Below are positions 25,696 through 34,885 of a stretch of DNA of 64,000 bases, piece by piece. The stretch comes from CBDCYN01 sp965224205. GTDB taxonomy: Bacteria; Planctomycetota; Phycisphaerae; Phycisphaerales; Phycisphaeraceae. The notes beneath the pieces are model-generated. The model did not search any database, had not been told where the DNA came from, and worked only from the letters and a program-made list of their open reading frames with translations. The DNA lies in the NCBI GenBank assembly GCA_965224205.1, contig CBDCYN010000027.1, positions 1-64,000 of the forward strand, written 5' to 3'. The translations under genes and the position numbers were made by a program. Positions within the stretch are counted from its first letter, which is position 1. Each line of letters begins with the position of its first letter.

Positions 25696-27585
25696 ATGTG
25701 CGGCATCGTCGGCTACGTAGGCAATAAACCCGCTGTCCCACTGCTGATCGAAGGGCTTAAACGGCTCGAATACCGCGGCTACGACTCGGCCGGGGTGGCG
25801 ACCATAAAGGGTGGGCAGCTATCCCTGCACCGGTCGGTGGGTCGGGTCGCGGTCCTCGAGTCGCTCATCGAGTCCGACCCATCCCCGGATGATCACGACG
25901 GGTGCCTGGGCATCGCCCACACGCGCTGGGCCACCCACGGCCCGCCCAGCGAGGCCAACGCCCACCCCCATCTCGGCACCGCCCCCAACGGGGCGAGGAT
26001 CGCCGTGGTCCATAACGGGATCATCGAGAACCACGCCCCTCTGCACCGTTATCTATCTGAGAAAGGCCACCTGTTCCATTCCCAGACCGATACCGAGGTC
26101 CTCGCGGCCTTGATCGCCGAGTTCTACGAAGGTGACCTCGAAAAAGCGGTCCAGACCGCCCTTCGCGAGATCGTCGGGGCCTATGCCATCGCCGTCGCCT
26201 CCGACGCCGAGCCGCACACCCTCGTCTGCGCCCGTAAGGGATCGCCTCTGATCGTCGGGATCGCCGACCGCAGCTACGTCGTCGCCTCCGACGCCTCGGC
26301 CATCGTCGCCCACACCACGTCCGCGTTCACCCTCGACGATTACCAGGTCGTCAAGCTCTGCGCCGGGCCCGAAGACAAGCTCACCCCGCACGGCGGGCCT
26401 TGGTCGGTCGAGTTCAAGACCACGACCATCGACAACGAGCCGGTGTCTCGGCAGGTCAGCGAATTGGAGTTCGACCTCGATGAGATCGAGCTGGGCGGGT
26501 ACCCCCACTTCATGCTCAAGGAGATCATGGAACAGCCCGACTCGATCCGCAACTGCCTGCGGGGTCGGATCGACCAGCGCCAGGGCCAGGTCGTGTTGGG
26601 CGGGCTCAACGACAAGGCTCGGGACCTGGCGTCCGTGAAGCAGTTCATCCTCACCGGCCAGGGCACGGCCTACCACGCGGCGCTGATCGGCCAGTACCTC
26701 TTTGAAGATTTCGTTAGGGTCCCCGCCCGCTGTGAATACGCCAGCGAGCTGCGCTACCGCAACCCGGTCATCCCTGAGGGCTCGGTCGTGGTGGCGATTA
26801 GCCAATCGGGTGAAACCGCCGACACGCTGGCAGCCCTGCACGAGGTCACGCAACGCGGGGCCACGGCCCTGGGGGTCGTGAACGTGGTCGGCTCGTCGAT
26901 CGCGCGTCAGACCGACGCGGGGGTGTACCTGCACGTGGGCCCGGAGATCGGCGTCGCGTCGACCAAGGCGTTCATCGGGCAGGTCGTGGTCCTCACACTC
27001 ATGAGCCTGTACCTGGGCCGCCGCAAATACCTCTCGAACGAGACCGTTCAAGAATACCTCAAGCAACTCGAACTGCTGCCCGATCACGTCGCCACCGTGC
27101 TCGAAGAATCGGACCAGATCCGTACCCACGTCGAGCAATACATCGATCGCGAGAACTGGCTGTTCCTGGGCCGCGGTTATAACTACCCGGTGGCGGTTGA
27201 GGGGGCGCTAAAGCTTAAGGAGATCTCGTACATCCACGCTGAGGGGATGCCGGCGGCGGAGATCAAGCATGGCCCGATCGCGCTAATTGACGACGGGATG
27301 CCGGTCGTGTTCGTGGCCACCCGCGGCAGCCAGTACGACAAGGTGGTTTCGAATATCCAGGAGGTCCGCGCCCGTGGCGGGCGCATCTTGGCGGTGGCGA
27401 CCGAAGGCGACGAGGAGATCGGGCGGTTCGCCGACGTGGTGATCCCCGTCCCGGACGTGCCCGAGCCGCTCCAACCGCTGGTCAACGTTATCCCGTTGCA
27501 GCTGATCGCGTACCACGCGGCGGTGCTGCGTGGCCACGACGTGGACAAACCCCGGAACCTAGCCAAGAGCGTGACCGTAGAATGA
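25696..27585 (+). CDS. glmS: glutamine-fructose-6-phosphate aminotransferase (isomerizing)
   Basis: A 629-residue enzyme making glucosamine-6-phosphate from fructose-6-phosphate and glutamine, the first step to UDP-GlcNAc. The N-terminal glutaminase domain begins MCGIVGYVGNKPAVPLLIEG with Cys2 as nucleophile. Two SIS domains follow (about 300-440, TGQGTAYHAALIGQYLFEDF, AISQSGETADTLAAL; and 470-610). The C-terminal DKPRNLAKSVTVE is the conserved family end. AGGAGG lies 7 nt upstream of the ATG. No glmS ribozyme was recognised in the leader. Confidence 0.97.
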   Translation: MCGIVGYVGNKPAVPLLIEGLKRLEYRGYDSAGVATIKGGQLSLHRSVGRVAVLESLIESDPSPDDHDGCLGIAHTRWATHGPPSEANAHPHLGTAPNGARIAVVHNGIIENHAPLHRYLSEKGHLFHSQTDTEVLAALIAEFYEGDLEKAVQTALREIVGAYAIAVASDAEPHTLVCARKGSPLIVGIADRSYVVASDASAIVAHTTSAFTLDDYQVVKLCAGPEDKLTPHGGPWSVEFKTTTIDNEPVSRQVSELEFDLDEIELGGYPHFMLKEIMEQPDSIRNCLRGRIDQRQGQVVLGGLNDKARDLASVKQFILTGQGTAYHAALIGQYLFEDFVRVPARCEYASELRYRNPVIPEGSVVVAISQSGETADTLAALHEVTQRGATALGVVNVVGSSIARQTDAGVYLHVGPEIGVASTKAFIGQVVVLTLMSLYLGRRKYLSNETVQEYLKQLELLPDHVATVLEESDQIRTHVEQYIDRENWLFLGRGYNYPVAVEGALKLKEISYIHAEGMPAAEIKHGPIALIDDGMPVVFVATRGSQYDKVVSNIQEVRARGGRILAVATEGDEEIGRFADVVIPVPDVPEPLQPLVNVIPLQLIAYHAAVLRGHDVDKPRNLAKSVTVE

Positions 27586-27660
27586 TTTGGAGTCCCCAGG
27601 ACGGCAGACACCGGGGCACCACCGACGGTCAACGTTGTCCTCCCGATAGGAGTTGAGACT

Positions 27661-28134
27661 TTGAAGCGATCACGCCCCCCACGTCATCACGGATCGAGCC
27701 TGGTCACGGTCATCCTGCTGCTGCTGTTTATTGGCGGCGGGTGGGCGGTGTGGAAGCTAGCAAATCGCCCCCCCGTGATGGAGGGCTGGCTCCATGATAT
27801 GGATGCGGGGATACAGGCTAGTGAGTCCAGCGACAAGCCGATGCTGGTGCTGTTTACCGCTGACTGGTGCCCCCCGTGCCAGAGCCTAAAAAAGAACGTG
27901 CTCACCGATGCGGAGGTCGCGGGGTACCTCCGACAGGAGTACGTGACGGTCGCGATCGATCTTACCCAGCGTGGCGGGCCTAACAGCTCGATTGCGAGTG
28001 ATTTCGGGGTCCGCTATATCCCCACCATGTTCATCTTCTCCCCCCATGGGCGGGAGCTCGACTCGAACTCGGCTTTGACCAAGCCGCAATTCCTCAACTG
28101 GGTCAAGACCGCTAAGGCGAGGTCGATGGGATAG
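27661..28134 (+). CDS. membrane-anchored thioredoxin-like protein
   Basis: A 157-residue protein starting at TTG, with AGGAG 10 nt upstream. An N-terminal signal-anchor (SLVTVILLLLFIGGGWAVW) is followed by a thioredoxin fold with the active site FTADWCPPCQSLKK (CPPC) and the cis-Pro region VRYIPTMFIFSPHG. It resembles DsbD-gamma or thioredoxin_7-type periplasmic reductases. It follows glmS by 75 bp, so co-transcription is possible. The substrate is unknown. Confidence 0.85.
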   Translation: MKRSRPPRHHGSSLVTVILLLLFIGGGWAVWKLANRPPVMEGWLHDMDAGIQASESSDKPMLVLFTADWCPPCQSLKKNVLTDAEVAGYLRQEYVTVAIDLTQRGGPNSSIASDFGVRYIPTMFIFSPHGRELDSNSALTKPQFLNWVKTAKARSMG

Positions 28135-28272
28135 TTTGCGGCCACCCTGGACCGGTAAGGACAGATGGTTGTCGACGCGGCTGCCGCAGCGGGGGTGACA
28201 GCCCGCGGCTAAGGTTTTCGGCTGGCCAGCCCCCATCTGACGCATCGTTATCTCACCAGGGCGATCCCCCCC

Positions 28273-28308
28273 AAAAAAAAGACCCTTCCAACCGTGGCTG
28301 GAAGGGTC
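28273..28308 (-). terminator. Rho-independent terminator of the PEP-CTERM gene
   Basis: On the minus strand a stem GACCCTTCCA...TGGAAGGGTC is followed directly by TTTTTTTT. It lies just past the stop of the gene at 28332-29297. Confidence 0.85.
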
Positions 28309-28331
28309 GCGTTGAGTCTGTAGTCCATGGA

Positions 28332-29297
28332 TCAGATGGACACGCGTCGTTGCCTGCGTTGCAAGAGGATCGACCCGCCGATCGCGACCATCGTGGCCAG
28401 GGCCGAGGGCTCGGGGATCGGCACCGGGGTGACGACGATGCTGGTCAGGTCGCCGCGGCCGGCGTTGAAGTACGCCAGGGCGGGCAGGATGTCGATCAGG
28501 ATATCCGATCGGGCAGCACCAGGGTCATCGACGTTGTAACCGAAAATGTCATCGGTCCCGTTGATCTCATAGGTGATCAGGGTCCCGTCATCGCCTTGTG
28601 AGGTCATGGTCGCGCCCGCTAGCGCGATCCCGGGATCGGTGCGGACGGTGGCCAGCTGGCCGGTCTGGGGGTTGACGGTGTAGATCGTATCCCACGAGGT
28701 CAGGTAGAGCGTGCCGTCGCCCCGCACCGCGATGTCCACGGCGTCGCCGACGTCAAAGGGGCTGCCGCCGAGGGAGACCGCGGTGGTGCTTCCGCTGATC
28801 ACGGTGCCAAAAGACGGGTCGATCTGCAGCAGCTCATTCGAGTCCGCGTCCACCGCCCACAGCACGCCGTTGGCATCAAAGGTGGCGCCGCGGATGTTCC
28901 CGGCCAGGGGGGTTCCGACCACCGTGGCCACCGCGGTGGTGGGATCGATCGAGATCATCGCCGACGCCGTGGCGGCCCCGGCGGGGTCGTGGGTGATCTC
29001 AAACCCAATCAGGCCATGTGCCGGTGACGAGGCCAGCGCGTCGGCATCGATGTTTTCACCGCCTCGCTGGACCAGGCCCAGGTCTGCGAACTGGCTGCCA
29101 TCGGGGGCAAAAGAGTACAGCCGAACCGGGGTCATGGAATTGGGCACCTCCCCGACGACGGGGCCACTGCCTTGGGATTTCAAACCAAAAACCATCTCCT
29201 CGCCGTGGGCTTGTGGCCCCATCCCCAATCCGGCCAAGAACATCGTGATCACCACACCCTGAGAACTTGCGGTTTTAACCTTCGACACCTTCTTCAT
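28332..29297 (-). CDS. PEP-CTERM sorting-domain protein with beta-propeller-like repeats
   Basis: About 321 residues from ATG 29297 (MKKVSKVKTASS), preceded by GGAGAGG. It has a signal peptide (VVITMFLAGLGMGPQAHG). The body (YSFAPDGSQFADLGLV, LWAVDADSNELLQIDPSFGT, LYLTSWDTIYTVNPQTGQLA) resembles repeats of secreted beta-propellers. The C-terminus is a sorting signal: PIPEPSALATMVAIGGSILL followed by RRQRR. It is a likely substrate of the exosortase encoded at 13805-15844. Confidence 0.88.
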   Translation of the reverse strand: MKKVSKVKTASSQGVVITMFLAGLGMGPQAHGEEMVFGLKSQGSGPVVGEVPNSMTPVRLYSFAPDGSQFADLGLVQRGGENIDADALASSPAHGLIGFEITHDPAGAATASAMISIDPTTAVATVVGTPLAGNIRGATFDANGVLWAVDADSNELLQIDPSFGTVISGSTTAVSLGGSPFDVGDAVDIAVRGDGTLYLTSWDTIYTVNPQTGQLATVRTDPGIALAGATMTSQGDDGTLITYEINGTDDIFGYNVDDPGAARSDILIDILPALAYFNAGRGDLTSIVVTPVPIPEPSALATMVAIGGSILLQRRQRRVSI

Positions 29298-29345
29298 AGC
29301 AGCCTCTCCAAAATAAATAGATTTGAGTTTTGAATAGTGAAACAC

Positions 29346-29940
29346 ATATAACCCAACCCCTCCAAAGTCAGGCCATATTAGATATAAAAATAATCGTTAA
29401 TAATCATAGCACATTGATAGGCTAAAAGACAATAAATATATCAAATTAAATGATATTGAGCCTTGTTTTGACAGATTTTCGTGAAATCTATTTTATGCAA
29501 AATATATTTATACACTATTTTACCAAAAATCTGGGCGAGATGGCCTGACATCAAATCTATTATAGAATTAATTTTGTATTAAAAATAGGCAAGCGGATGT
29601 GGTAAACCCCATAAAGGCTTCTTTCATCTTTCACATGCCACCGATGCCTCAGATGGCTACAAAACGTTATTGCCGTGGGCTTTGGTCATGAAGCTTTTTA
29701 ACGACCCGCCGTGTGTGGCGCTATTTTCTTCGCGAGACAAATAATTATATATCAGTATTTGTTTTTTGCTTTTTTCGTTGGGGCGAAATAAGGCCCGCGC
29801 TTCTCAATCCGTATGCAAGGGCATGGCCGGGCTATCTCTTCTATGGTCTATAGATCACGAAACCCTATTTGAATGATGCTGGGAGCCTTGCGTTGCTGCG
29901 GGAAAGACCGCACGATATGGTATGAGGCTTACATACCCGT
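29346..29940. other. AT-rich intergenic region
   Basis: A conspicuously AT-rich stretch (especially 29380-29600 and 29730-29790) between divergent genes in a GC-rich genome. No gene, tRNA or clear repeat is seen. It contains the promoters of both flanking genes and may be a site for nucleoid-protein silencing, which is inference only. Confidence 0.5.
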
Positions 29941-29961
29941 GAAATGTTTGTGGAGCTACTG

Positions 29962-30372
29962 ATGAACACACAGAACGAAGCCCCGAAGATTCACGTCGAT
30001 AGCGACTGGAAAGCCCAGGCCCAAGCCGAGAAGGAAAAGCTCGAACAGAAGCTTAAAGACGACCAGGCCCAGACCGGTCCGGGCCCGTCTGGGCCGGGGG
30101 GGGGGCTGCCGCCCGCGTCGTTCGAGACGCTCGTGAGCACGATGGTCACCCAGGCCCTGTTTGCGCTGGGCGCGATCCCCGACCCGCGGACTGGCCAGCG
30201 GTTTGAGAACCTCGACCTGGCTCGGCATCACATCGACCTGCTGTCGGTGCTCCAAGAAAAAACCAAGGGCAACCTGTCCGAAGACGAATCCGCGATGATC
30301 TCGACCACCCTCTATGAGCTACGCTCGCGATATATCCAACTCGCCAGCTCGCCGCGCGGGGGCGGCGGGTAA
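29962..30372 (+). CDS. DUF1844 family protein
   Basis: A 136-residue cytoplasmic protein (MNTQNEAPKIHVDSDWKAQA). An N-terminal charged helix and a Gly/Pro linker precede a conserved domain (SFETLVSTMVTQALFALGAI, NLDLARHHIDLLSVLQEKTK, NLSEDE...LYELRSRYIQ) that matches DUF1844. GGAG is 7 nt before ATG 29962, which is why the upstream ATG at 29944 was not used. The function is unknown. Confidence 0.85.
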   Translation: MNTQNEAPKIHVDSDWKAQAQAEKEKLEQKLKDDQAQTGPGPSGPGGGLPPASFETLVSTMVTQALFALGAIPDPRTGQRFENLDLARHHIDLLSVLQEKTKGNLSEDESAMISTTLYELRSRYIQLASSPRGGGG

Positions 30373-30400
30373 TCCGGACATCGCCGCCGGCTATCGAGGT

Positions 30401-30841
30401 TTAATCGTCCTCGCCGCAGAAATAGCAGTCCCACCATATCTCCAGGTTCAGCTCGATCAGACCCGTCATTTGTTTCGGGCTTAAGGCAGGCCCTCCATCG
30501 CCGTGCTGTGACAGCCAATAATTGGAGATATCCATCGCCACACCCTCTTGTTGGAGAGTCAGAAGGGCGTCTTTGCGAGGCACGACCTGGTCAATCAGCC
30601 AGTCAATATGACGCCGGGTGTCTTTAGAAATGACAGTGCTTTGAGAGGTCAAAAACCAGGCATTGATCTTGGAGACCGATCTTGGGTTGTCTTTCTTCCT
30701 TCGTTCACCTTTGCGCCGAATCACTGAGGGCGTAATCTCCAATCGGCGGGTTACCTCCGAGGGATCGATTGAGCCGGGATAAATCCTCAGCGTCGCGTAG
30801 GTCTTGGCACACGTCGCATACCCATCATCGTAATCCATCAC
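30401..30841 (-). CDS. DUF4279 domain-containing protein
   Basis: A 146-residue protein (MMDYDDGYATCAKTYATLRI) with the layout of DUF4279: an N-terminal PSEVTRRLEITPSVIRRKGE block, a central NAWFLTSQ strand, and a C-terminal acidic end (LEIWWDCYFCGEDD). These are small orphan proteins often found in variable regions. The function is unknown. Confidence 0.78.
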   Translation of the reverse strand: MMDYDDGYATCAKTYATLRIYPGSIDPSEVTRRLEITPSVIRRKGERRKKDNPRSVSKINAWFLTSQSTVISKDTRRHIDWLIDQVVPRKDALLTLQQEGVAMDISNYWLSQHGDGGPALSPKQMTGLIELNLEIWWDCYFCGEDD

Positions 30842-30898
30842 GGTATAATAACAGCCGACTGCAAAACACCATCACCGTCGCGCCCTTTTACGGGGCCC

Positions 30899-31531
30899 TC
30901 ACGGGCTAGCTAGCGTCAGCAGCTGCTGGCGGAACTGCGCCACCGGGAACAGCCAGCGGCGGTGGCCGGCGCGTTGGATATGAGGCCGGTCCAGTTCGTC
31001 GTCTAGAGTCACCTGCCCAGCGGGCACATGGCAGCGGAGTTGCAAACGATGAACCAACCAAAGCAGTGACGCGATCTGCTGATCCGTGGGCGTGGCCAGT
31101 CCATCGGGCGTCGCAAGATAGATCCGGACGGCCCGGGGGCGATCGTCACCGCTTGATCCCCACAGTTCTTTCTGGCTACGCCAGTGAGGGCTGATCCTGA
31201 TCCGGCCATCTTGCCCGTCGCGATCGCTTTCGATCCAGAAATGGTATGCGCCATAGTCCCGCCGCGACTCATCAGTCAAGCGTGACACGGCCGGCCCGCC
31301 TTGACGGATCGCGATCCCCGACCACAGCCCCAGCTCGACTCCGGGCCCTAGCGTAAAAAGTCCCGGACCATCGTCTTGTCGTTGCCCGTCGAGAGACGCC
31401 AACGCCAGCCGCGTACCAGAAGAAAACCCGCTGGGCTCTAACGCCAGAAGCAAACCACTGACCAGTGTCATCGCGGTTAGCAGCGACGCTAAGACAATCA
31501 GTGATCTGCGGTCCGGAACGAGGGTGATCAT
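30899..31531 (-). CDS. hypothetical secreted protein, weak resemblance to N-acetylmuramoyl-L-alanine amidase
   Basis: A 210-residue protein with an N-terminal membrane segment (SLIVLASLLTAMTLVSGLLL). The C-terminal half (YGAYHFWIESDRDGQDGRIR, VRIYLATPDGLATPTDQQIA, LLWLVHRLQLRCHVPAGQVT) recalls the amidase_2/PGRP fold order, but the zinc-ligand histidines are not convincing. If related, it is likely a degenerate or non-catalytic member. The call rests on pattern only. Confidence 0.6.
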   Translation of the reverse strand: MITLVPDRRSLIVLASLLTAMTLVSGLLLALEPSGFSSGTRLALASLDGQRQDDGPGLFTLGPGVELGLWSGIAIRQGGPAVSRLTDESRRDYGAYHFWIESDRDGQDGRIRISPHWRSQKELWGSSGDDRPRAVRIYLATPDGLATPTDQQIASLLWLVHRLQLRCHVPAGQVTLDDELDRPHIQRAGHRRWLFPVAQFRQQLLTLASP

Positions 31532-31977
31532 GGTTGCAGCGCCGAGAAGATTCCGTATGCCTATCTAAATTTTCAGATCGGCGTAGGCCTGGACTGAACT
31601 TGCAAAATCCATCACGTTTTTGACTCCCTCAGGACACCGAACCTCTCACGGGCTGACCCAGCCACGAACCCGCCACCAGACCCTCTCACGGGCAACACAC
31701 TTCATCTCCGTGAGAGACACCCGCTGGCAATAGCCCGATCTAGAGAAAAATACAGCATCGTTCGTGCACGCGGTGAGGAAAATATCGGTGTCCAACACAT
31801 CACCGTCGCGGTGTTTTGATGCGTGATGCGTATACTCTACTGTGCTCATCTGGGGTTGGTTCTTCGGTCACGCTTGCTTTCGTCAATCACCCGATCCGTT
31901 GCGACACACGACCCGCCTTCGCTGTCACACCATCCCAGCCAGCGACCCGCCGTGCCGTGGCAGCGAAGGGGCCAAAA
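31532..31977. other. intergenic region, no gene recognised
   Basis: Only short frames without motifs are present. CTCTCACGGG occurs twice (around 31633 and 31682), with no further structure noticed. Confidence 0.4.
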
Positions 31978-32193
31978 TCACAATCGATCGAGGGGTTCTA
32001 ACCGCTGCCGCAGCGCCGGCTCCTGAGCCCCATAAGCTTTCTGTTCGGTCGCCGGGCGGCTTTGACCGCGAAGGATCTGATATCGCTCGTAGGGCGTGCG
32101 TGCCTTGGTCGGGGTAAACAACGGCTGTTCGCAGCCCGTCACCCAACCCACGCTGCCCGCGAATAGCATCAGCTTACAGATTCCAACCTTCAT
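31978..32193 (-). CDS. small lipoprotein with RTPYERY motif
   Basis: A 71-residue protein from ATG 32193 (MKVGICKLMLFAGSVGWVTG) with a lipobox ending in Cys (VTGC), then EQPLF and RTPYERYQILRGQ. Small lipoproteins with the order CxQPLF...RTxYERY are common in planctomycetes. The function is unknown. Confidence 0.7.
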   Translation of the reverse strand: MKVGICKLMLFAGSVGWVTGCEQPLFTPTKARTPYERYQILRGQSRPATEQKAYGAQEPALRQRLEPLDRL

Positions 32194-32504
32194 CGTTCGC
32201 TCAAGCTTGATGATAACGCCCATCACGATATGTGCCAAATGTTAGAGTCCTATTAACTATATCTAGTAGGCCCCGTGACGGCCTGCTAGAGACCACCGCA
32301 GATCAACGCAAACATGAACGATCCACGTTTATGATATCCGCAGGGACCCAGCCGGCAAAACCCAGCCGGCAAAATCAACACTCGCTTCGTCTTCCAAGCC
32401 CATTACGCCGTGGGAAATCCACAATACCCCTCCAGATTAGAGCGCTTGGCGTAATTAATCGCCGCTGGCCGATAAGAGAGATTTCTGGCAAGGAGGCCAA
32501 GGTC

Positions 32505-32840
32505 ATGGCGTATTCGATGGATCTACGTAAGCGGGTGGTATGGGCCGCCGAGTCGGGTCAGACGATCACGGGGGTATCACGACAGTTTCGGGTGGCGAGG
32601 TCGACGGTTCGCGACTGGTGTGATCGGCACCGCCGGGGCGTGTTGACGCCGGGGGTGCCGGGGCCCAAGGGGTCGGTCAAGCTTACGGCGGCCGATGAGC
32701 AACGGATGCGTGAGGCGGTGGCGGCCAAGCCGGGGATCACGGCCAAGCAGTTGAGGGCGATGCTGAACCTGGGCGTCGTGGAATCGACGGTGTGCCGGGC
32801 GTTGAAGCGGCTGGGGCTGTCGCTCAAAAGAAGTCGCTGA
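32505..32840 (+). CDS. IS630-family transposase OrfA, copy B
   Basis: A 111-residue HTH protein identical to copy A's OrfA as read here, with the same AAGGAGG leader. The longer open frame upstream (to 32232) is fortuitous because it crosses the IS boundary. Confidence 0.92.
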   Translation: MAYSMDLRKRVVWAAESGQTITGVSRQFRVARSTVRDWCDRHRRGVLTPGVPGPKGSVKLTAADEQRMREAVAAKPGITAKQLRAMLNLGVVESTVCRALKRLGLSLKRSR

Positions 32841-33439
32841 TCGCCGCCGAGCAAGATCGCCCCGACGTGGCCCAACGCCGCCATAACTTCACGATCGCCC
32901 GGCGGTTCGTGGACCCGGCCCATCTGGTTTTCCTCGACGAATCTGGGGCCAAGACGGATATGACCCGGCTGTATGGCTGGTCGCCGATCGGGCAGCGTTG
33001 CGTGGACCGCACCCTGCACGGCCGCTGGAAGACGCTCACGATGCTCAGCGCGATCCGGCTCGACGGGGTGATCCAAGGTGCGACGGTCGTGGTCGATGGC
33101 CCGATGAACTCGGCGACGTTCCTGGCCTACACCCAGCAGTTCTTGGCCCCGTCGTTGCGCCCGGGTGACGTGGTCGTGATGGACAATCTCTCGAGTCACC
33201 AAGCCGCCGCGGTGCGCGAAGCGATCGAGGCCGTCGACGCCGACCTGGGGTACCTGCCCCCGTACAGCCCGGACCTGAACCCGATCGAGAAGCTGTGGAG
33301 CAAGGTCAAGGCGTGGCTACGCCGCGTCGCCGCCAAGACCTTCGGCACGCTCCAAGACGCCATCGCCGATGCCCTGACAGACGTCACGCCCACCGAGTGC
33401 CAAAACTACTTCACCTCTTGCGGATATGGCGATTATTGA
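32792..33439 (+). CDS. IS630-family transposase OrfB, copy B (DDE domain)
   Basis: The DDE half, with VFLDESGAKT, VVMDNLSSHQ and PDLNPIEKLWSKVKAWLR. It is split from orfA in the -1 register at the same base as in copy A. Confidence 0.92.
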   Translation: MPGVEAAGAVAQKKSLIAAEQDRPDVAQRRHNFTIARRFVDPAHLVFLDESGAKTDMTRLYGWSPIGQRCVDRTLHGRWKTLTMLSAIRLDGVIQGATVVVDGPMNSATFLAYTQQFLAPSLRPGDVVVMDNLSSHQAAAVREAIEAVDADLGYLPPYSPDLNPIEKLWSKVKAWLRRVAAKTFGTLQDAIADALTDVTPTECQNYFTSCGYGDY

Positions 33440-33453
33440 CGCAAAACGCTCTA

Positions 33454-33532
33454 GTCCGTGCGTGCTCCCAGCGAGCCGTGACCGTGAGGGAGCGGGTTCT
33501 CCTGCCACGACCAAATTTTCGGGTTGGCCCTC
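33454..33532. repeat. partial MITE/REP-like unit M3
   Basis: Contains GCGAGCCGTGACCGTGAGGG and AGCGGGTTCT, the core of the dispersed repeat. It has no intact left terminus; it abuts the IS630 copy B on the left and MITE M4 on the right. Confidence 0.55.
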
Positions 33533-33534
33533 TA

Positions 33535-33646
33535 CAGCATTTTCACGGTCGGTGTAGAGCCTGAACGTATGGTGATCTGTCGATAGAACCCGCTGCCTTA
33601 CGGTCGCGGCTCGCTTCGGAACTCTACACGTACTTAGAAAACGCTC
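33535..33646. repeat. MITE-like element M4 (112 bp)
   Basis: Flanked by TA (33533-33534, 33647-33648). The left end CAGCATTTTCACGGTCGGTG and the right-end complement GAGCGTTTTCTAAGTACGTG both lead into GTGTAGAG. The core AACCCGCTGCCTTACGGTCG lies centrally. The terminal TAGAGCGTTTT equals the right terminus of IS630 copies A and B. A further partial core (GCCGCGACCGTGAGGCAGCG) follows at 33651-33681. Confidence 0.8.
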
Positions 33647-33681
33647 TAGCCAGCCGCGACCGTGAGGCAGCGGATGCTTCT

Positions 33682-34842
33682 TTAATACGGGAAGTGCCTC
33701 TTCAGCTTCAAGAAGTGTTTCTCGAATAGGTGCCAACTCAACCACGCGATCAGCAGCGTCACCGCCGTCGTCAGCACGTAAAACCCCAGCTGCCCAACCA
33801 GCTGCACCCCGGTCAACACCCGCAGCTGATCCCGCCCAAACACGTGTTCGGAGATGTTCCTCTGCACCGGCACGTGGAACAGATACAGCCCGTAGCTGAG
33901 CTTCCCGAACAAGACCAGCCACCGCTGGCACAGCACCCTCACCACCGTCCGGTCCGGTCGGGCCGCGACCACCAACACGAGGACCGACCCGAACAATAAC
34001 GCCAGACCCGTGCACCCGATCGTCAGGTTCCCCACACTCATCGGGTCGAAGGTCCGCTGCCACAAAAACACACCCATGATCACCATCGAAGAAACGACCC
34101 CCACCCCTCGGGCCACCGGCACCAACGCCTCGATCCCCCCCGGCCCCCGCGCCGCCAACGCCACAAACCCGCCCACCGCCAGCGTATCGAGCCGGCAGAA
34201 CGTCGCGTAATACAGCACCTCCGGCCCGTACCCCGCCACCAGCAGCCCCACCCGCAACGCCAACGCCCCCGGCACGATCGCGGCGCAGATCGTCATCATG
34301 GCCCGGCGGCTCGAGAAATACATCACCGCCGGCCAAAGCAGATAAAACTGCTCCTCGATCGCCAAAGACCACGTGACCGCCAGCGGCCTGCTGTGCAGTT
34401 CGTAATGAGCGATGCACCAGAAGTTCGAAACATACAGCCAGAACCAGGGCCGGTCCCCCTGCATCGCGTGGTTGACGTGAAAGACCCCGGGGATCACGAA
34501 AAACGCCACCGCCAGGGTCGCGTAATACAGCGGGAAGATGCGGAACAGCCGGCGTGCATAGAAATTCCGGAAGTAGTGCTCCGACCCTTTCGCGTCGTGG
34601 AGGATCCCCGTGATCAGGAACCCCGACAGCACAAAGAACAGGTCCACCCCGCACCACCCGAATTGGGTCAGCCGTAAGGCGTAATCCTCCAGCGTGGTGT
34701 TGACGTAAAAGATCGGTCCGTGGAACATCATCACCAGCAGGATCGCCACCCCGCGGACCCCATCCAGGGCCGGGATGTGCCCGCCTAGCTTCGGGCTAGA
34801 CCCTTGTGGGGGGCAGATGGGCTGGGTCGAGGCCGCGGTCAT
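33682..34842 (-). CDS. acyltransferase 3 family membrane protein
   Basis: A 386-residue protein with about ten membrane helices. The N-terminal signature is PALDGVRGVAILLVMMFHG with the conserved His, followed by GWCGVDLFFVLSGFLITGIL and ARRLFRIFPLYYATLAVAFF, diagnostic of acyltransferase 3 (OatA/NodX-like) enzymes. It would O-acetylate or acylate a surface polysaccharide at the inner membrane. Nearby polysaccharide genes (GT2 at 35062) fit this role. Confidence 0.93.
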   Translation of the reverse strand: MTAASTQPICPPQGSSPKLGGHIPALDGVRGVAILLVMMFHGPIFYVNTTLEDYALRLTQFGWCGVDLFFVLSGFLITGILHDAKGSEHYFRNFYARRLFRIFPLYYATLAVAFFVIPGVFHVNHAMQGDRPWFWLYVSNFWCIAHYELHSRPLAVTWSLAIEEQFYLLWPAVMYFSSRRAMMTICAAIVPGALALRVGLLVAGYGPEVLYYATFCRLDTLAVGGFVALAARGPGGIEALVPVARGVGVVSSMVIMGVFLWQRTFDPMSVGNLTIGCTGLALLFGSVLVLVVAARPDRTVVRVLCQRWLVLFGKLSYGLYLFHVPVQRNISEHVFGRDQLRVLTGVQLVGQLGFYVLTTAVTLLIAWLSWHLFEKHFLKLKRHFPY

Positions 34843-34885
34843 CGCGTCACCACCTTTTTTGATTCCGCTCTTTCACCGTGACCTA

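Larger units (their letters stand above)
32440..33451 (+). mobile_element. IS630-family element copy B (1,012 bp)
   Basis: Near-identical to copy A (5877-6888), with the same termini and TA at 32438-32439 and 33452-33453. Noticed differences are a C-to-T at the start of the RHNFTIARR segment (silent) and a Pro-to-Leu change in VDRTLHGRW. The left flank is unrelated to copy A's. The right flank runs straight into MITE-type sequence. Confidence 0.92.

Noticed and set aside
26053..27138. 361-codon minus-strand frame opposite glmS
   Set aside because: Antisense shadow of a highly conserved enzyme gene.
33317..34657. 446-codon minus-strand frame overlapping the acyltransferase
   Set aside because: Its Gly/Arg-rich translation is an alternative frame of the acyltransferase gene and runs across the MITE and IS630 boundary.
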